Notes: a model not told the origin generated them from the sequence alone. DNA of 64,000 bases from Gracilaria gracilis (GCA_030374805.1 JARGSG010000223.1:558001-622000), one strand, 5' to 3'; counted from the first letter of the stretch, positions 31,301 to 43,500 are shown. Made by a program: numbers and translations.

Positions 31301-31833
31301 GAGCAGCAGAGGTTCCGACATATCGATAAGAAACTGGGCATTGTGAGAAATGACCAGATTGATTTCGCTCAAGATGTGAAGGGGAGGCCTTTGAAGAAGC
31401 ATATACTGGTATGGAGGAAAATTGATGATCATCCAGATCGCCTGAATCGCTGATATCAGGGGTGCTTGAACGATGAATACACCTTTCTTTCTGTGCTACG
31501 GCGTTTCTCGCATGTCCTTCATACTCTTTCCTCAAGTCCTGCTCCCATGAATTCTCGTAAATTGACTCTGTAGATACTGTGCCCTGTGAAGAAGACATGG
31601 GGTGGTTTTCAGGTCGACTCCTTTTTGGGAATCCTGGTTGCTCCACCGCATTCGTACTGAGGCTTCTTCGCATCTTTAACTTTTTGGAGTACAAATTTGA
31701 GAAATATATCAGGTGTTCTTATACAAAAGAGGTACTCAATACACAGATAGTCAGTATTGTGCCCGAACAATGAGCATTGTTTCGTTTCGCATGAATACCC
31801 CGCATTTTTGAAACGAAATTCTTGAAACCCCAT
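28310..31833 (-). pseudogene. TNP2/CACTA-like (En/Spm-type) transposase
   Basis: ATG at 31833 opens an N-terminus with a Cys/His cluster (YSCETKQCSLFGHNTD). Ser-rich sequence follows to about 30900. The TNP2 core lies at 30888-29635: SRSTWPLIFVVLNF, then VPGSHDNSLFDTFLQPVVAD, ITADWHTASKL and the GHNAKLLC/RCKK zinc-type segment, then YDPMHQWLFGWVKH. The tail continues through ADWGRPPQS, FKAEDYKNLALYYGPVLFRG and THAVLHFPEMLL (29281) and ends in MFYGCIDEIWMAK sequence at 28640-28310. In-frame stops at 30931 (TAA) and 30072 (TGA), one frame change near 29580 and other shifts in the N-terminus make it inactive. TNP2 enzymes cut and paste elements with CACTA-type ends. No convincing CACTA termini were identified. 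It appears to have replaced or interrupted the C-terminal half of the ORF at 26.4-27.9 kb. Confidence 0.75.
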
Positions 31834-32143
31834 TTTTGTATTTAAGCTGCCGAAAACTTCTTGAGTCTTCCATCCTAGATCCAGAAGTGGAAATTGTAAA
31901 CTCTCCGAAACACTCTATTTCCTATTCTGTAGATTCCTCGCATCACAAATCTCAACCTTCTTGCAATCTGGAAGGAGCTTCCTGCAAGCCAATACGAAAG
32001 CGAGTACTGAGCATCCCTTGTGAACTCTCTCTTCTTTCCGTGTTTGGCAACCTCCTCCTTTCGACAGATTAACGTTTGCATTTCCTGCTCTAGTTTTCAA
32101 TTATTCTACCTCGTTGAGGGATTTCTGCACTGCATAGTAAGCG

Positions 32144-33136
32144 ATGAATCCTACATCTTCGGATGCTATTCGTAGCACGGCTGCTGACAGCACCCCTGCT
32201 CAGGGTATGGAGAGAAGTACCTCCGTTCCCACCAGGATTGAGTCCCGCCACAAAGACAAATATGGAGTGGAAAAAAAGGGTTCGAAGCGCAACATGCGAG
32301 AGATCTTCAATCGAAATTTGCGCAGATGGAGAACAGACAGTATGATTCAATGAAACCGCTCTCAGAAGAATTTGTGAGGTCAGTCATGAAAAGTGTCCTA
32401 GAGCACGTGTACAATGTACGTCTGGTTGACGGAATTGGAACTTTTACCTATCGCAAGATCCAGAGGGAACATTCTTCGATCCTTATTGAGCTCCGTTCTA
32501 AGATTGAGAAGCATAACAGGATTCTCAAGTATGCAGAAGGACAGTGGGCTGTGAACATGTTAATTCAAGAGGCAATGCGCAGAGACAGAAAACATAATGG
32601 GCCACGGAGCAAAGTACAGAAATCCCCTTCCGCCTCACCTGCACAGGCAGATGTCGTGCTTCCCGATTGTTCACAAGACGTACCAAGCTCGCGAGAAATG
32701 GCTGTTGCCCCTGTTTTCGAAGATTAGGAAGCAGGTCATTCACTAAGGAACCATGAAACCAGAACTCATGGAGCACAAGAAAACGAAAATACTGTCAGTA
32801 ATGATTGCGTGATGCAAACGGAAGTAGTACAAAACCAGATCGGCGAAACGACGTAAATCCCGCACACCGAAGATGAGGAGGAGATAATGCCTATATAAGC
32901 TCCTCCTAGAAATTACCCGCAATGTGTTTCTTGCCACCAGCACGCAAAGCGCCATCGTATCACGTTCACGTAGACGTGGACGTATACCGACTGAACAGCA
33001 GGGTTCCAGATCAAGAGCAGTTTCTAGACCCATCAGAGGAAAAGTTGTTCAAAAAGCTCGGGCACGGTCAGGTTTGAGAGCTAATTCGATGCGTCCACGT
33101 GGTTCCATTTCAAAGAGAACCCCAAGTCAGCTTTGA
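32144..33136 (+). pseudogene. Small divergent ORF(s) beside the TNP2 gene, unknown
   Basis: ATG at 32144 opens 69 codons ending REIFNRNLRRWRTDS. An overlapping frame then carries FVRSVMKSVLEHVYNVRLVD and a Lys/Arg/Glu-rich helical stretch to 32727. A short Arg-rich frame (SRSRRRGRIPTEQQGSRSRA) runs at 32924-33136. The pieces look like one basic helical protein with a frame change near 32330, or a gene with a small intron. It is transcribed away from the TNP2 transposase, the usual place for a second, DNA-binding product of CACTA elements, but no similarity to a known TNPA was recognised. Confidence 0.35.
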
Positions 33137-34150
33137 GTACGACTTCCATTATGATCAACATGAAATGTTAGAATGTGTCTACATATACACCAGCCTAAAT
33201 TATTGTTTGCTTTATTTATATCAGCTTTTTTTCGGGAGAAATGGTGGTCGGTTTCGTGGTCTGGATGTCTAGTGGGTTTAAATTCAAGGGTCTGGAAGTG
33301 AAGTATCATAGTCCCTGTTTGTAACATACCTCCGTAGTAATAATGGTCTCTACCCTTCTTCAATCATATATGTAGTCTTTCCTGTCTTTGCAAAGTAACA
33401 TTACCATACAGGTACATGTGTGGAGCGGTCATTCGCCACATCTGGTTTGCATTGCAATTACATAACTGATTATGAAGTGAGCATCAGTATTTAAAAACGT
33501 GCAGCATTTGGAGAGGAACATATGCGACACAAAAGTGTAACTTATGTCTGTGAAAACGCGGTTGTTTGCAGATTGAATAAATTAGAATTGCAGATATTAT
33601 AAACATATCAAACCTTCTTTGTGTGTGAAACCCCTCTCGAGTCCGAGAGGGAAGACACAAGACAACATAAGAGATACCACCGTATGAGTTCGAAATTAGA
33701 CAAATTTGCAGAGTTGAACTCGAGACTGGAAAGAAAAAAACAATAGTTAGATTTCTTTTTCGGGTTCAATTGAGGACAGAAAGCATGTCGCATTAATTTT
33801 CCGCGTATGTTAGCGCAACAGATATATTAATGTTTTGCATTCAATGGTGTCTTCGAAGCCGCTGAAGTTTAGCGAGCCTTTGTGTTACACACATTAGTAC
33901 GTCAGCCATATTTGGGTTCTCCTTCGTTGGTCATGACTTCAGTAGGAAGATGGAGTGTGAGAAAAGCATCGCAAGGCCTCTTCCTGGCGTGTAATTGAGG
34001 TTTTACCGCGTTGATGAACACAGTAGTATGATTCACGCTCATAGAAGAGGACTCTCTTCATTTGCAGGAAACTAACGCAGCCTGTTCAACAAGCGTTGTG
34101 ATCTTTGGAGAACGGATGAGTGCAGAGATGAACAACATTCATTTGCAAAT
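33137..34150. other. Intergenic, no gene recognised
   Basis: AT-rich sequence without a convincing frame on either strand. A small perfect hairpin (CCTCTCG..CGAGAGG) lies at 33632-33650. The base composition changes abruptly to very GC-rich at about 34190. Confidence 0.5.
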
Positions 34151-34798
34151 TTGAACCGTGGACACAGCATTACCCGCTACACGAGTCATGATGTCGCACG
34201 TGGCATGACGGTGGCGCCCGCGCGCTTCGCTATAAAGCGCTTGCCCTTCTGCAAGCCACTCCTGCCGCTGCCGCTGCACGCGGCGTCCAACGCACAGTCG
34301 CCGCCACCACCGTCGCTGCATGTGGCTGTCGAGCGAGTGCGCTCGCGCGCTGCCAGCCCGTCGCGCGAATTGCATTCGCACGAGCCGCCGTCGCGCCGCG
34401 TGTGTCGCGTTCGCCACGTGCGTCGCGTGCCCGCGCCCCCGCCGTTGCCGTCGTTAACGCCGACGCTGTGTTCACCACCGCCGCCGCCGGCACCGCAGCC
34501 GCCCACCCCGGCGGCGCCCCTGACGGTGCTGGCACTTTCTTCCGGCGCGCTGGGGCGCAGCGTACGCGCCCCGCTACGCAACTTTCAGTGCCGCGCCGCC
34601 GCGCTGCAGCTGCCACTCAGGGAGGGAGACGCGTGCCAAGATGACGTTCAAGACGGCGACGACGCGTACCTTGAGATCGGACCCACGTACGTTCCCCCGG
34701 CAGCCGGCGCGGTGGCGCGAGCACCCGTCCCATGCTACGCCGTGGAGCAGCGCGCATAGCCTAATCCGCGCCCACTTTGCGACTGGCGTGAAGAAAGC
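34151..34798. other. GC-rich stretch with open frames on both strands, coding status unclear
   Basis: From about 34190 the sequence becomes strongly GC-rich and dominated by GCC/GCG triplets. A + strand frame (34151-34759) gives a Pro/Ala/Arg-rich peptide and the - strand gives Gly-rich peptides; none resembles a known family. The low stop-codon frequency follows from composition alone. It may be the 5' part of the gene that starts at 34799, or untranslated sequence of it. Confidence 0.3.
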
Positions 34799-36268
34799 AT
34801 GTCCGCAACACGCGCTTCTGCCGCCGTGGTACGCGCCCAGCCGCCCAGCCTGCGCTTTGGACGCCATGAGTTTGTGCGCCGCCACGTGCTACGCGAGCCG
34901 CTACGCGTGTCCACCGCCTTCGTGTCCTCGCCGCGCGCGCCCACGCTGCAGCGCCCCGCCGCCGCCGTCGCTGCCGCGGGGCACCTGGAGGCGGTGCTGC
35001 ACCTCAGGCCCAGCCCGCTGCTTGGCGTGCGTACGGTGGCGGCGCGCTACCCGCGTCGCGTTTCGCATGCGCATCGCGACGCTAACCCGTCGCTCATTCT
35101 GTGGATGAACGACGACAGTCGCTCCGGCGGCGCGCTGTGCCCCGTGTGCCGCCAGCGCAACCAATTCGTCACATGGCGCGTCTTGTACCTGCCCGACGGC
35201 GCCGCCGCGCTGTACACCTCTCTCAGTCGCGCGCTGCCGCCGCGCCGAGCGCACGCCGTCGCGCTTGCCCCCTGCAACACGTCGCCGTGCTTTGCCCCCG
35301 CTGCCGCTGATGCTGCCGCTGATGCTGCTCCTGCTGCCGCTGCGCCCGACGCCAAAGTGCCCTCCAAGTGCGCGCGCGCCGTCAACGTGCGCGCTGCCGC
35401 CGATGCGCCGTCGCGCGCCTCGCGCAGCCGCGCCGCGCCCGTTGGCGCTTGTGCCATGGCGCCCAACAAGCTGCCGCACGTGGGCCATGTCATCTCCACG
35501 GCGTACGTCACGGCCTCGCTGCGAACCTTCGACACCAGCGTGGCAACGCCGGACGGCCAGCACATCCGCCTGCGCATTCCCGGGACAAAGACGCGCCTGA
35601 GTTGCCCGATGCAGCTGCTGTTGTGGAGCGACCGTCGCAGCCAGGGCCCGCTTGTGGCGCAGCGCGTGCAGGAGGTTGCGTGGTATGCAAAACAGATCGC
35701 AGACCCTTCGCTGCAGTTGGAGCAGTGGTTGCCCACCCCGCTCGTGTCCGTGTCTACCATGCGCCCTTCGTCGTGGCGCGAGCTCAATGCCAGCGATGGC
35801 AGGAGCGTGTCGGTGCTCGCCGGCTGGGTGCCTACCGCCCAGAGATGGATTCTGTTCGACATTGGTGACCTGCAGGGACTGGCCCGCTGTGTTTCTCAAG
35901 TGGCGTCAAAGCTCGTGCTGATCGCCCGCAAAAATCCGGAGCTCAGCGGCAGGTGCTTGGTCGTGCACACCGTTCCGCAAGGTGTGCATTTGTCGGTCGA
36001 GTTACGAGAGGTTCGCCAGCAGCCTAAAGAGTGGTTTCGCAAAGAGCAAGTTGGCGTGTGGTATGCCAAATTGGGCTATCGCTTGCTCCGTGCGTGCCAT
36101 CGTGCGGGTACTACGGACGGTCTGGTCGACATGAGTTCGTGCGCCGCTTGCAGATTTGCCCGAAGGCCGGGGTGGAGGCGTCTCAAAGATGGTTCCTTGT
36201 TTCGGTCACGCGTCGTCATGCATGTTCCCGGTCCTATCAAGAATCTCAAACCGAGAATGCTCTCCTAG
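34799..36268 (+). CDS. Orphan 489-residue protein, strong GC3 bias
   Basis: ATG at 34799 to a TAG at 36268. The first half has extreme G/C at third positions, with Ala/Arg-rich segments around a CPVC motif (ALCPVCRQRNQF, about residue 115) that could be half of a zinc ribbon. The second half, from about residue 230, is less biased and looks like a folded domain (GHVISTAYVTASLRTF, QRWILFDIGDLQGLARCVS, WFRKEQVGVWYAKLGYRLL). No family was recognised. The third-position bias continues in step with this frame, which supports real coding, but several other frames are open over 34900-35900 because of composition. Unlike its AT-richer neighbours, so recent transfer or a local composition effect are both possible. 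Confidence 0.45.
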   Translation: MSATRASAAVVRAQPPSLRFGRHEFVRRHVLREPLRVSTAFVSSPRAPTLQRPAAAVAAAGHLEAVLHLRPSPLLGVRTVAARYPRRVSHAHRDANPSLILWMNDDSRSGGALCPVCRQRNQFVTWRVLYLPDGAAALYTSLSRALPPRRAHAVALAPCNTSPCFAPAAADAAADAAPAAAAPDAKVPSKCARAVNVRAAADAPSRASRSRAAPVGACAMAPNKLPHVGHVISTAYVTASLRTFDTSVATPDGQHIRLRIPGTKTRLSCPMQLLLWSDRRSQGPLVAQRVQEVAWYAKQIADPSLQLEQWLPTPLVSVSTMRPSSWRELNASDGRSVSVLAGWVPTAQRWILFDIGDLQGLARCVSQVASKLVLIARKNPELSGRCLVVHTVPQGVHLSVELREVRQQPKEWFRKEQVGVWYAKLGYRLLRACHRAGTTDGLVDMSSCAACRFARRPGWRRLKDGSLFRSRVVMHVPGPIKNLKPRMLS

Positions 36269-37324
36269 ATGCTTTTCAAACGTTTGGCTTGACAAGCAAC
36301 ACTTGTCGCCTTACTCCAATGTGCACTGCTTTTCCACAAATAGCGCGCTTCTTGCCAGTACCGCCACCACCAACTTTCACATCAGACGTGCCACCGTCCT
36401 GCCAATATCGCTTCGAAGCCTGAGTGAGGCTAGTACGCTTGCAAGCCTTAGAAGGGTAGCGCACTTTCCTGCTTCGACAAAACAACTCCCCATTTCAGTT
36501 TATTGCTCCGTGTGAGAGCGTGCTGGTGTATGACTACAGTACTGATTCGCTTTGGTTGGCACTAACTACATAGCATCTTACTATCATACTGTAGTTCCGT
36601 ATCCCATATGATGGCAGTCCTTGCAGAACGGACTTGCTTGCTGTTCAGGTCAGATTGCACTCTCTCAGTCACCAACAATCTCGCCAACATCTGCCTGATT
36701 GCAGATGACGCGATATGATGTGATTTGTGACAATACCTCTAAACAGATATATCAACGGAGGATAAAGCTTTGATGCCGGTCGTAGTGCGGGTGCTTTGCT
36801 TGCCTTTTTCGGCCGCGTGGCGTTCTTGATGCTATTGTTCGTACGAACGCATACACGTCTAGAGATGAACGCCCATGTGTTGCCTGTGCTTTCCTATTTG
36901 AACGTGGTTGTCTTGCGGTCGTCAAAAGGCCAGTGACGCAAGGACAGTGGGCGTACCGACTTAGATTTGACCGGCATTCTTGTACACTGTTGCCGAATCA
37001 ACTCAAAAATATGTAGAACTACTACAGCGCCTCATGGCCTGTACACTAAAGAGAGTTGCGTCCATCTATCTAGTAGGGAGGCTCTCTTGTTTTAAGGTAG
37101 CCCTCGTACTCCTCTCAACTCGGTGACTACCAGAGTTCGCGAAGAAAGCGCCTTGCAGCGTTTTTTTGCATTTAGTAAAGAGGTCTTGAGCAAGGGTGAC
37201 ACATACGTGCCCTTGGTGCTTGCCCAGATCTGTGCAAAGCCCTTCTTCTTTACAACTACAGTGGTTAAAACTTACGGTTCTATATTATCTTCAACGTGAG
37301 CGGCGTCTTCATCGGTGGGAAATG
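36269..37324. other. Intergenic, no gene recognised
   Basis: Only short frames without coding character. It separates the GC-rich ORF from the 3' end of the kinase pseudogene, and composition is back to the window average. Confidence 0.5.
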
Positions 37325-40300
37325 TCAATCTTCAGTCACGTCACTTTCCATACTACTACGACCAGAAGCGGTGGGTCTCAGAGCAGATAAGCTGCAACGC
37401 GACTTTCTTTTGACCAACCTCTGCTGCTGTGCAGCAGCCTCCTTCAGTTTAGTGCTGCAAATCGATTTCAGCGTACGGCATATCTTCAAGAATAAGCCGC
37501 TTTCCCCATCTTCTAACCGCACTTCTATAAAAGGTTGGAACCCTTCTTGGAAAGGCTTTCGAGAGGAAGCCTGTCCACTGCGCTCACTACTCGTAGTTTC
37601 CCATTCTCTCTGACTAACGCTGTCGTCGCTGCTTCCAGCAATCACGGAAGACTTCAATTCCTCCATGACTGTCTTTCCGTCTACGACCGAGACCTCGATC
37701 TTCTCTGAACGTTCTGCGGGAGAGGAACATGGAACTCTGAATATCTGCGGTGATTGAGAAAAAATCGCTTTCGAGGGACGATGACAGAGCTGCTGGGCAA
37801 TCTCTTGATCATTCTGAGAGGCAACCGAGTGTAAACGAGATGCAAGCTCATCATTGAAGGCCTGCGTGGGTTCAGCTTCTCCACAATTCGCAGGCTTTGA
37901 CAAAATGCAATCATCATTCACATTAGATTCATCTTCTTGCACCCATTCGGTTCCGCATCGCTCGCTGCGACCTGGAGGTGGGGACTACGGTCTATCAAAG
38001 TTTAGATTCCTCGCGCTTTCAGGCATTTGCTGTTTAGGGTAGATTTTCTGATATGGGAAAGCATCCACTGTGGCTGACCTGTTGAGTCGAGTGAGATTTC
38101 CACTCGGATTCTCGAACGACCGCCACTTCTCATTTCCCTTTCCATCGTCTGCCCCGCATGCTTTCCAATCGTTATCCTTGATCGCAAGCATATCATCCCG
38201 AAATTTTCGCTCCGGAAACTGGTCCGAATTGCCATGACCATCTAGATTGAGTAACTCTCCAAAACCTCTTGAGTGAAGCCTTTCCCACCTGACGAGCGAA
38301 GTTGCACGGCGACATCCATGGGCGTGATCTGAAACAAACGCCTTCTATGCGGCGGGCTGGGCGTCGAAAACTCGGAAAAACTTTCTGACGGGGTCTTCAG
38401 TCCTTGCGAAGAACATCCACTCTCAGGCCCTCCGTGCGAGTTTGTTCTTGTGCAACTACCGATCACGACTTCATGGTCAGAGCGTTTTCTTACCAATGTG
38501 TTACTTATCGTGGGTGGTTCTGAAAATTTGGAAAGACTAACGGGTGATGTCAATTGGGAGTTTCGCTTCCTTCTTCGGTAGGTTTCTGGCTTACGCATGA
38601 ACAACGAGACTGTAAACTTGATATCATTCTTTTGACAAAGGCATTTTAACGTCCAGTCCTGACCACGAAGACTCAGTGGAGCAGCCCTTGGGTTTTGTGT
38701 ATCGGCCAGGTAAAAATGAAGATGGTGCTGGTATATAGCCATTGCCATTATCATCTCTGCAATGTCGGGACGTTTCTCGAAAAACTTGTCGACGAAAATA
38801 ACAAACACATTCATAGAAGGGCCAAATTACAGTCCATCATAAAACCAAGGGTGGTGCAGCATTTGATGCAATGGAATAAGTTCTTCAGGAACTGCCCGTA
38901 TCATGAAACGGATAAAAATGGCAGCACTTCGGGAACCAAAGTCTGGGGTTTCAAAAACACATGCAAGCACAAGATTCAAGAGTACCTTCACCTATGGCTC
39001 TTAGAAGGGTGGCCTGCCTATAAGAAGGCAGTACACTGCAACCCTCGCGGACAATGTATCTATTCTCTCTCCGCTATACACTTGACCAAAGATCTGCTCC
39101 GGTGACAGAATGTACACGGACCCTACAAGGGCGCTAGAAAACATATCACAACCAAGGGTATACACTCCACTGTGCCCAAAGTCAGTTATTTTCATGTTCC
39201 CTTCGTTCTCGAGCATCAGATGAACAATGTCTATCATTGAACCTCCGCAACAAAGTTCCATGTCAATGTGAAGATTGTTCTCTGACTCTATCACTTCGCA
39301 CAGATCCACGATGTTCTTGTGTTCCGCTGCCTTGATACATTCGATTTCGCGATCAAACCTGCTAAGATCTGAACATTGGCCCTTCTTAATAGTCTTAATG
39401 GCAACCTTTTCTCTCGTCAAGACATGCAAAGCGTACCAAACGATAGCATGTTGCCGCGGCCAAAGGTCCTCCCAAGTTCATAGTCCTCCACTCGTTCAAG
39501 GTGCCGGTTCTCCCAAAACTCACACTCCCCGGTTATGAGATCCGAAAGCACCATAAACTCGTCTCTACTAAGCATGCCAGCATAAGTGCTGTCAAACTCG
39601 TTGATAATACTCTCTTCCAACGTTGCCTGCAGCTTGCGATAGAAGAGGAGTTCCTGAAGATCGATGTCATCTTCCTTCAGAGCTTCAAGAAACATATGCA
39701 GCTCATCCAAGGTAATGACTCCTGTTTCGTTAAAGTTGACTAGCTTCCAGAGCCAAGCCATGAACTGTTCTCTTCAACTTTCGTCATGTATCATATCTGC
39801 AAGCTTGTGAATGTTGATATGCATAATGTTTTCTAATACCTCTGCGCCGAGAGCCGTTCGCTTGCTGGGGTCTTGGTCAAGTTCTGGAAGAGATGCCTCC
39901 GATTCGGTTTGAAAGGGATCCATGTCCCTTCCAGGAATGAATTCACACTCTCGTTGAGATGCGAACATGGCAATTGATGGGATACTCGTAGTCACACGGA
40001 GACATTCGTATGGTGCCCCTCGTGAACACTTGACATGGGCGACGCACTGAAGGGCTGCGCTTGCGTTTCTTGGCCTTCCTCAATATGCGGCATCTAGGCA
40101 GAATCTATGGAAGAACGAGAAGGACTATGTTGGGATTGTTCGCTCGGCGACGAAGACAAGTGTACACTTGGTTCGGTGGGGTATAGGGGCGGTATAGCTG
40201 CCGAAATATGCGGGGAGTGGAAGTGGGATTTGGATTGTGTTCGTAGCGAGGAGTACACGGAGGGGACATTTTGGAAGGACGAGAAGCGTCGATATGTTGT

Positions 40301-40549
40301 GCGTCCATGCACGGAAGAGTCCTTGACGCCCGCCAAAGAGGCTTTGTAAATAAGGTCGCGAAGGGACTTATCATGCTTCATTGAGGCCTCTATACTGTTC
40401 CTATTCGTATGAAGGAAGCGTATAAGGTGCTGAAACTCTTTGAGGGTGAGAGTGCCGTCTCTGTCTTGATCGAAAAAATAGAGCGCCGGGAGAGAACGCA
40501 GCGTGGTTAGGTCGGCACTTGGGTCTTCCATAAAGTCCTTGAGCGTCAA
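37325..40549 (-). pseudogene. EF-hand plus CAMK/SnRK-like protein kinase, decayed
   Basis: An EF-hand (FFDQDRDGTLTLKEFQHLI) lies at about 40470. Two more EF-like loops (NFNETGVITLDEL and EFDSTYAGMLSRDEF) sit at about 39700 and 39580, directly before a kinase domain. The kinase has a glycine loop (ELGRTFGRGN), VAIKTIKK, FDREIECIKAAEHKNIVDL, MELCCGGS and MKITDFGHSGV, a loop ending SPEQIFG, and a C-lobe ending LHQMLHHPWF at about 38850. About 40 residues that should include the HRD catalytic loop are missing between GGSMIDIV and HLMLENEG. Other lesions: TGA at 39774, a frame change at about 39425, two stops after LLIGRPPF (about 39000) and later shifts. A Ser-rich tail continues to 37325. In CDPKs the EF-hands follow the kinase; here they precede it. 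The 5' end stops exactly where the LINE begins. Confidence 0.7.
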
Positions 40550-40556
40550 CTAACCT

Positions 40557-43500
40557 TTGGCTTCGACATGGAGCTGGGCACATGCGATCCGCCTTCACGT
40601 GGCGTGCCTGACTTCCCTCTCGTGAGGAGAAGCGAAACGGATCTGCGGTCGAGTCTCCAAAGGAGGCCAACATCTTTCGGGCCAACGAAGATGAAAAAAT
40701 TGGAAAACAACGGAGAACGGGTAGTCTTGCGTATACTCCAACTGAACTGTCGGAGTCTTTTTGCGGCGGGGAAACGCGCTGAAATTGCGCGCTTGGCGCA
40801 CAAATGGAAAGCCGATCTCTTGTGTCTACAAGAAACACACCTTCGCAAAGAAGACCAGAGTCCAAGGATACAAGGCTTCTCAATTCTTGGCAGATGTGAC
40901 AGGGAAAGTAGTCTTGACGGTGCTCCGGGGCGTGGGGGAGGTGTGGCAACATACCAAAGAAAAATATGAGCCTTGATGTTATCTCAGAGCGGCCCCTCCT
41001 CACGGGAGTGGAAAGAGTAACCGTCCTAGTGAGATCGCCAAGGGGCCCGCTCTCGATAACAAACGTTTATGTCCCTCCACGGCTGAAAACAACGGAATGG
41101 TACAAATCAGTGGACGAGCGAGATATGCTGCTTGCAGACTGTAACGTATGTGGATCTTGGTATCCTGCCAGGACTGAAGCTGCTGGTGTAGAAATGGAAG
41201 ATTATCTCGAAAGCACAGGACGTGTCGTGTTGAACGTTGATGGTACCGCAACTCACACAGACCTTGGTTGTGGCACCCAAAGCGGAATAGACGTTGCAGC
41301 AATCCCTGAGAAGTGGTTACCGTTATCAAAGTGGGAAGCTGCTGACAACGCGTTCTCAGATCAACATCCCTGTCTTGTTTCGGTACGTTTGGGAACAAAG
41401 TCGTTCATACAGAAGAAAAGGAAACGGTGGAGCATACAGAACGCAGATTGGAAAAAGTTTGAGAACGAAGTCGAAAGCCATCTCTGCATGATAGATGATA
41501 GATCATTACACAGTGTAGATGAATATTACCAATGCTTACATTCCTCGATAATGAGTGCAGCTAAAGTTTCGGTTCCTTATGGAAGAAGGAGAATAGAAGC
41601 CCCATGGTGGAATCCAGAGGCAGCAGAGGTCGTTCAACAACGGTCGGAAATGTAGAAACGATACAGAAAAAACCCAACAGACGAAAACCGTAAAGTTTTA
41701 CAATGCGTTAGGGACCATGCACGAGTTGTCATAGACAGGCTGAAGAGAGATACCTGCGGGATATGGTGAGTATACTGAGACCGAATGATGAAGATGCAAA
41801 GTTGTGGAAAATCATGAAGTCATTAGAGAACAACAGAGTGGATCCCTCCCCCTTGTGTCCTCCTGGGGGAGAAACTTGGTTCGATAAGAAGAGAGCGAAG
41901 TGGTTCATTAAGTCAGAGATACGAAAAGTGTGAAATCATAAGAAGGATACGGAAACAAGGAATGACTACAGAAGAGTATTGGACAAATATCAGGCGCAAT
42001 ACAAGGAAGGTACAGCATGGGTAGAAAAGCAGTTCCAGATGGAACACCTTGAACATGAGTTAAAGTAAATGAACCCTCGAAAAACGGCAAAACCAGACGA
42101 AGTACAGATTGCGTTCTTACAGCACCTGCCTTTTGTGGCAAAGAGTGTGCTGTTGGAGCTCATCAATATGAGCTACAATGAATCTTGTACTCCATCTAGG
42201 TGGCGGTTGGCGCGTGTCATTCCGATCCCAAAGCCAGGCATTAGAGGGAAGTTTCGACCAAGTTCCCTCACATCAGTTGTAGCGCGATTAGCAGAGAGGA
42301 TGGTTAACCGTATCTTTATGCAATGGCTCGAGCCAAAGCTGCCGTCATGTCAGGCCGGATTTAGAATGAATAGAGCGACAGAAGAACAGGTAGCTGCGCT
42401 GTGTGAGCAAGTGACAAATGGCTGGCAGAGTCGGAAGCAGAAGCTGGGGGTCTTCTGCGATTTTTCAAAGGCTTATGATTGTGTTCAACACGTAAACTGA
42501 TGGTGAAGTTGGCGAGCATGGACTGCCCAGCACAGCTGTGGAGATGGATAAGGTCGTTTATCATAAACCGACTCTGGACATGCCGATGGAATACAGCCGA
42601 TACAAGTCCAAGAATTGTTCCCCAAGGGCTCCCGCAAGGAAGCACGCTTTCACCAGGATTATGGATCGCCTACGTCGCAGACCTACCAAGCATCGTAGTA
42701 GGAGAGGAAAAGGATATTAGAATAATCATGTTCGCGGATGATGTTGCCATGTGGGCTACCCAGAGAAAGCTTGAAATTTGCACATCGAAGTTGCAGTCAG
42801 CAATTGAACGATTGGAAACTTATTGTGCTGAGAACAACATCAGGTTGAATCCAAAGAAAACTGCTACAATTCCATTCACGTACCAAAGTTGGAAGAAAAA
42901 CAAAGAAAAGTATGCGCTGAGAGTCGCAGGAATGTGGATAGAGCCGCAGGAAAGCACACGGTTTCTTGGAGTTCAGTTGGATAGTAGGCTTAACTTTCAC
43001 CATCATTTGGCTAAAGTGGCGGCAAAGTACCGTAGTAGGTGTCGCATTCTGCGAAGGCTGACTGGCACAAGTTGGGGTGATAACTGGAGTACGATGAATA
43101 CCTTTAGGATTGGATTTCTAGAGCCCTTAGCGAAGTACGCAGCATGGGTGGTTGTACCGAATGCCTTGGAATGTGCTGTAGAAGAGATTGAAAGAGCAAG
43201 AAATGCGGCATCAAGGCTGCAGACAGGATGTCCGAAATCTTCTCCTATTCACAGACTCAGGGAATTAGTGGACCAACCAAGCCTCTATAGAGTGGCAGTA
43301 TCACAAGCCGCGATAAAATACGAGAAATCAATGCGATGTGCAACAAAGGAAATGACACCAATTGCTTTCGCGTTAAAGATGGAGTCGCTCACCCGTATAC
43401 GGAAGTCAAGATCATCGTTTAAGAAGGCTGCAGAGTTCCGGCTTGCGGAGGTGGGGCTACTACAACTTCTCCGGGCGCCACTACCAGAAGAGGTTGGTTT

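Noticed and set aside
34186-35899. Long - strand frames rich in Gly, Arg and Ala in the GC-rich island
   Set aside because: Stop codons are rare there because of composition; third-position bias favours the + strand frame from 34799.
40401-41003. - strand 200-codon frame spanning the kinase/LINE junction
   Set aside because: It crosses the boundary of two unrelated features and lies antisense to the LINE endonuclease.
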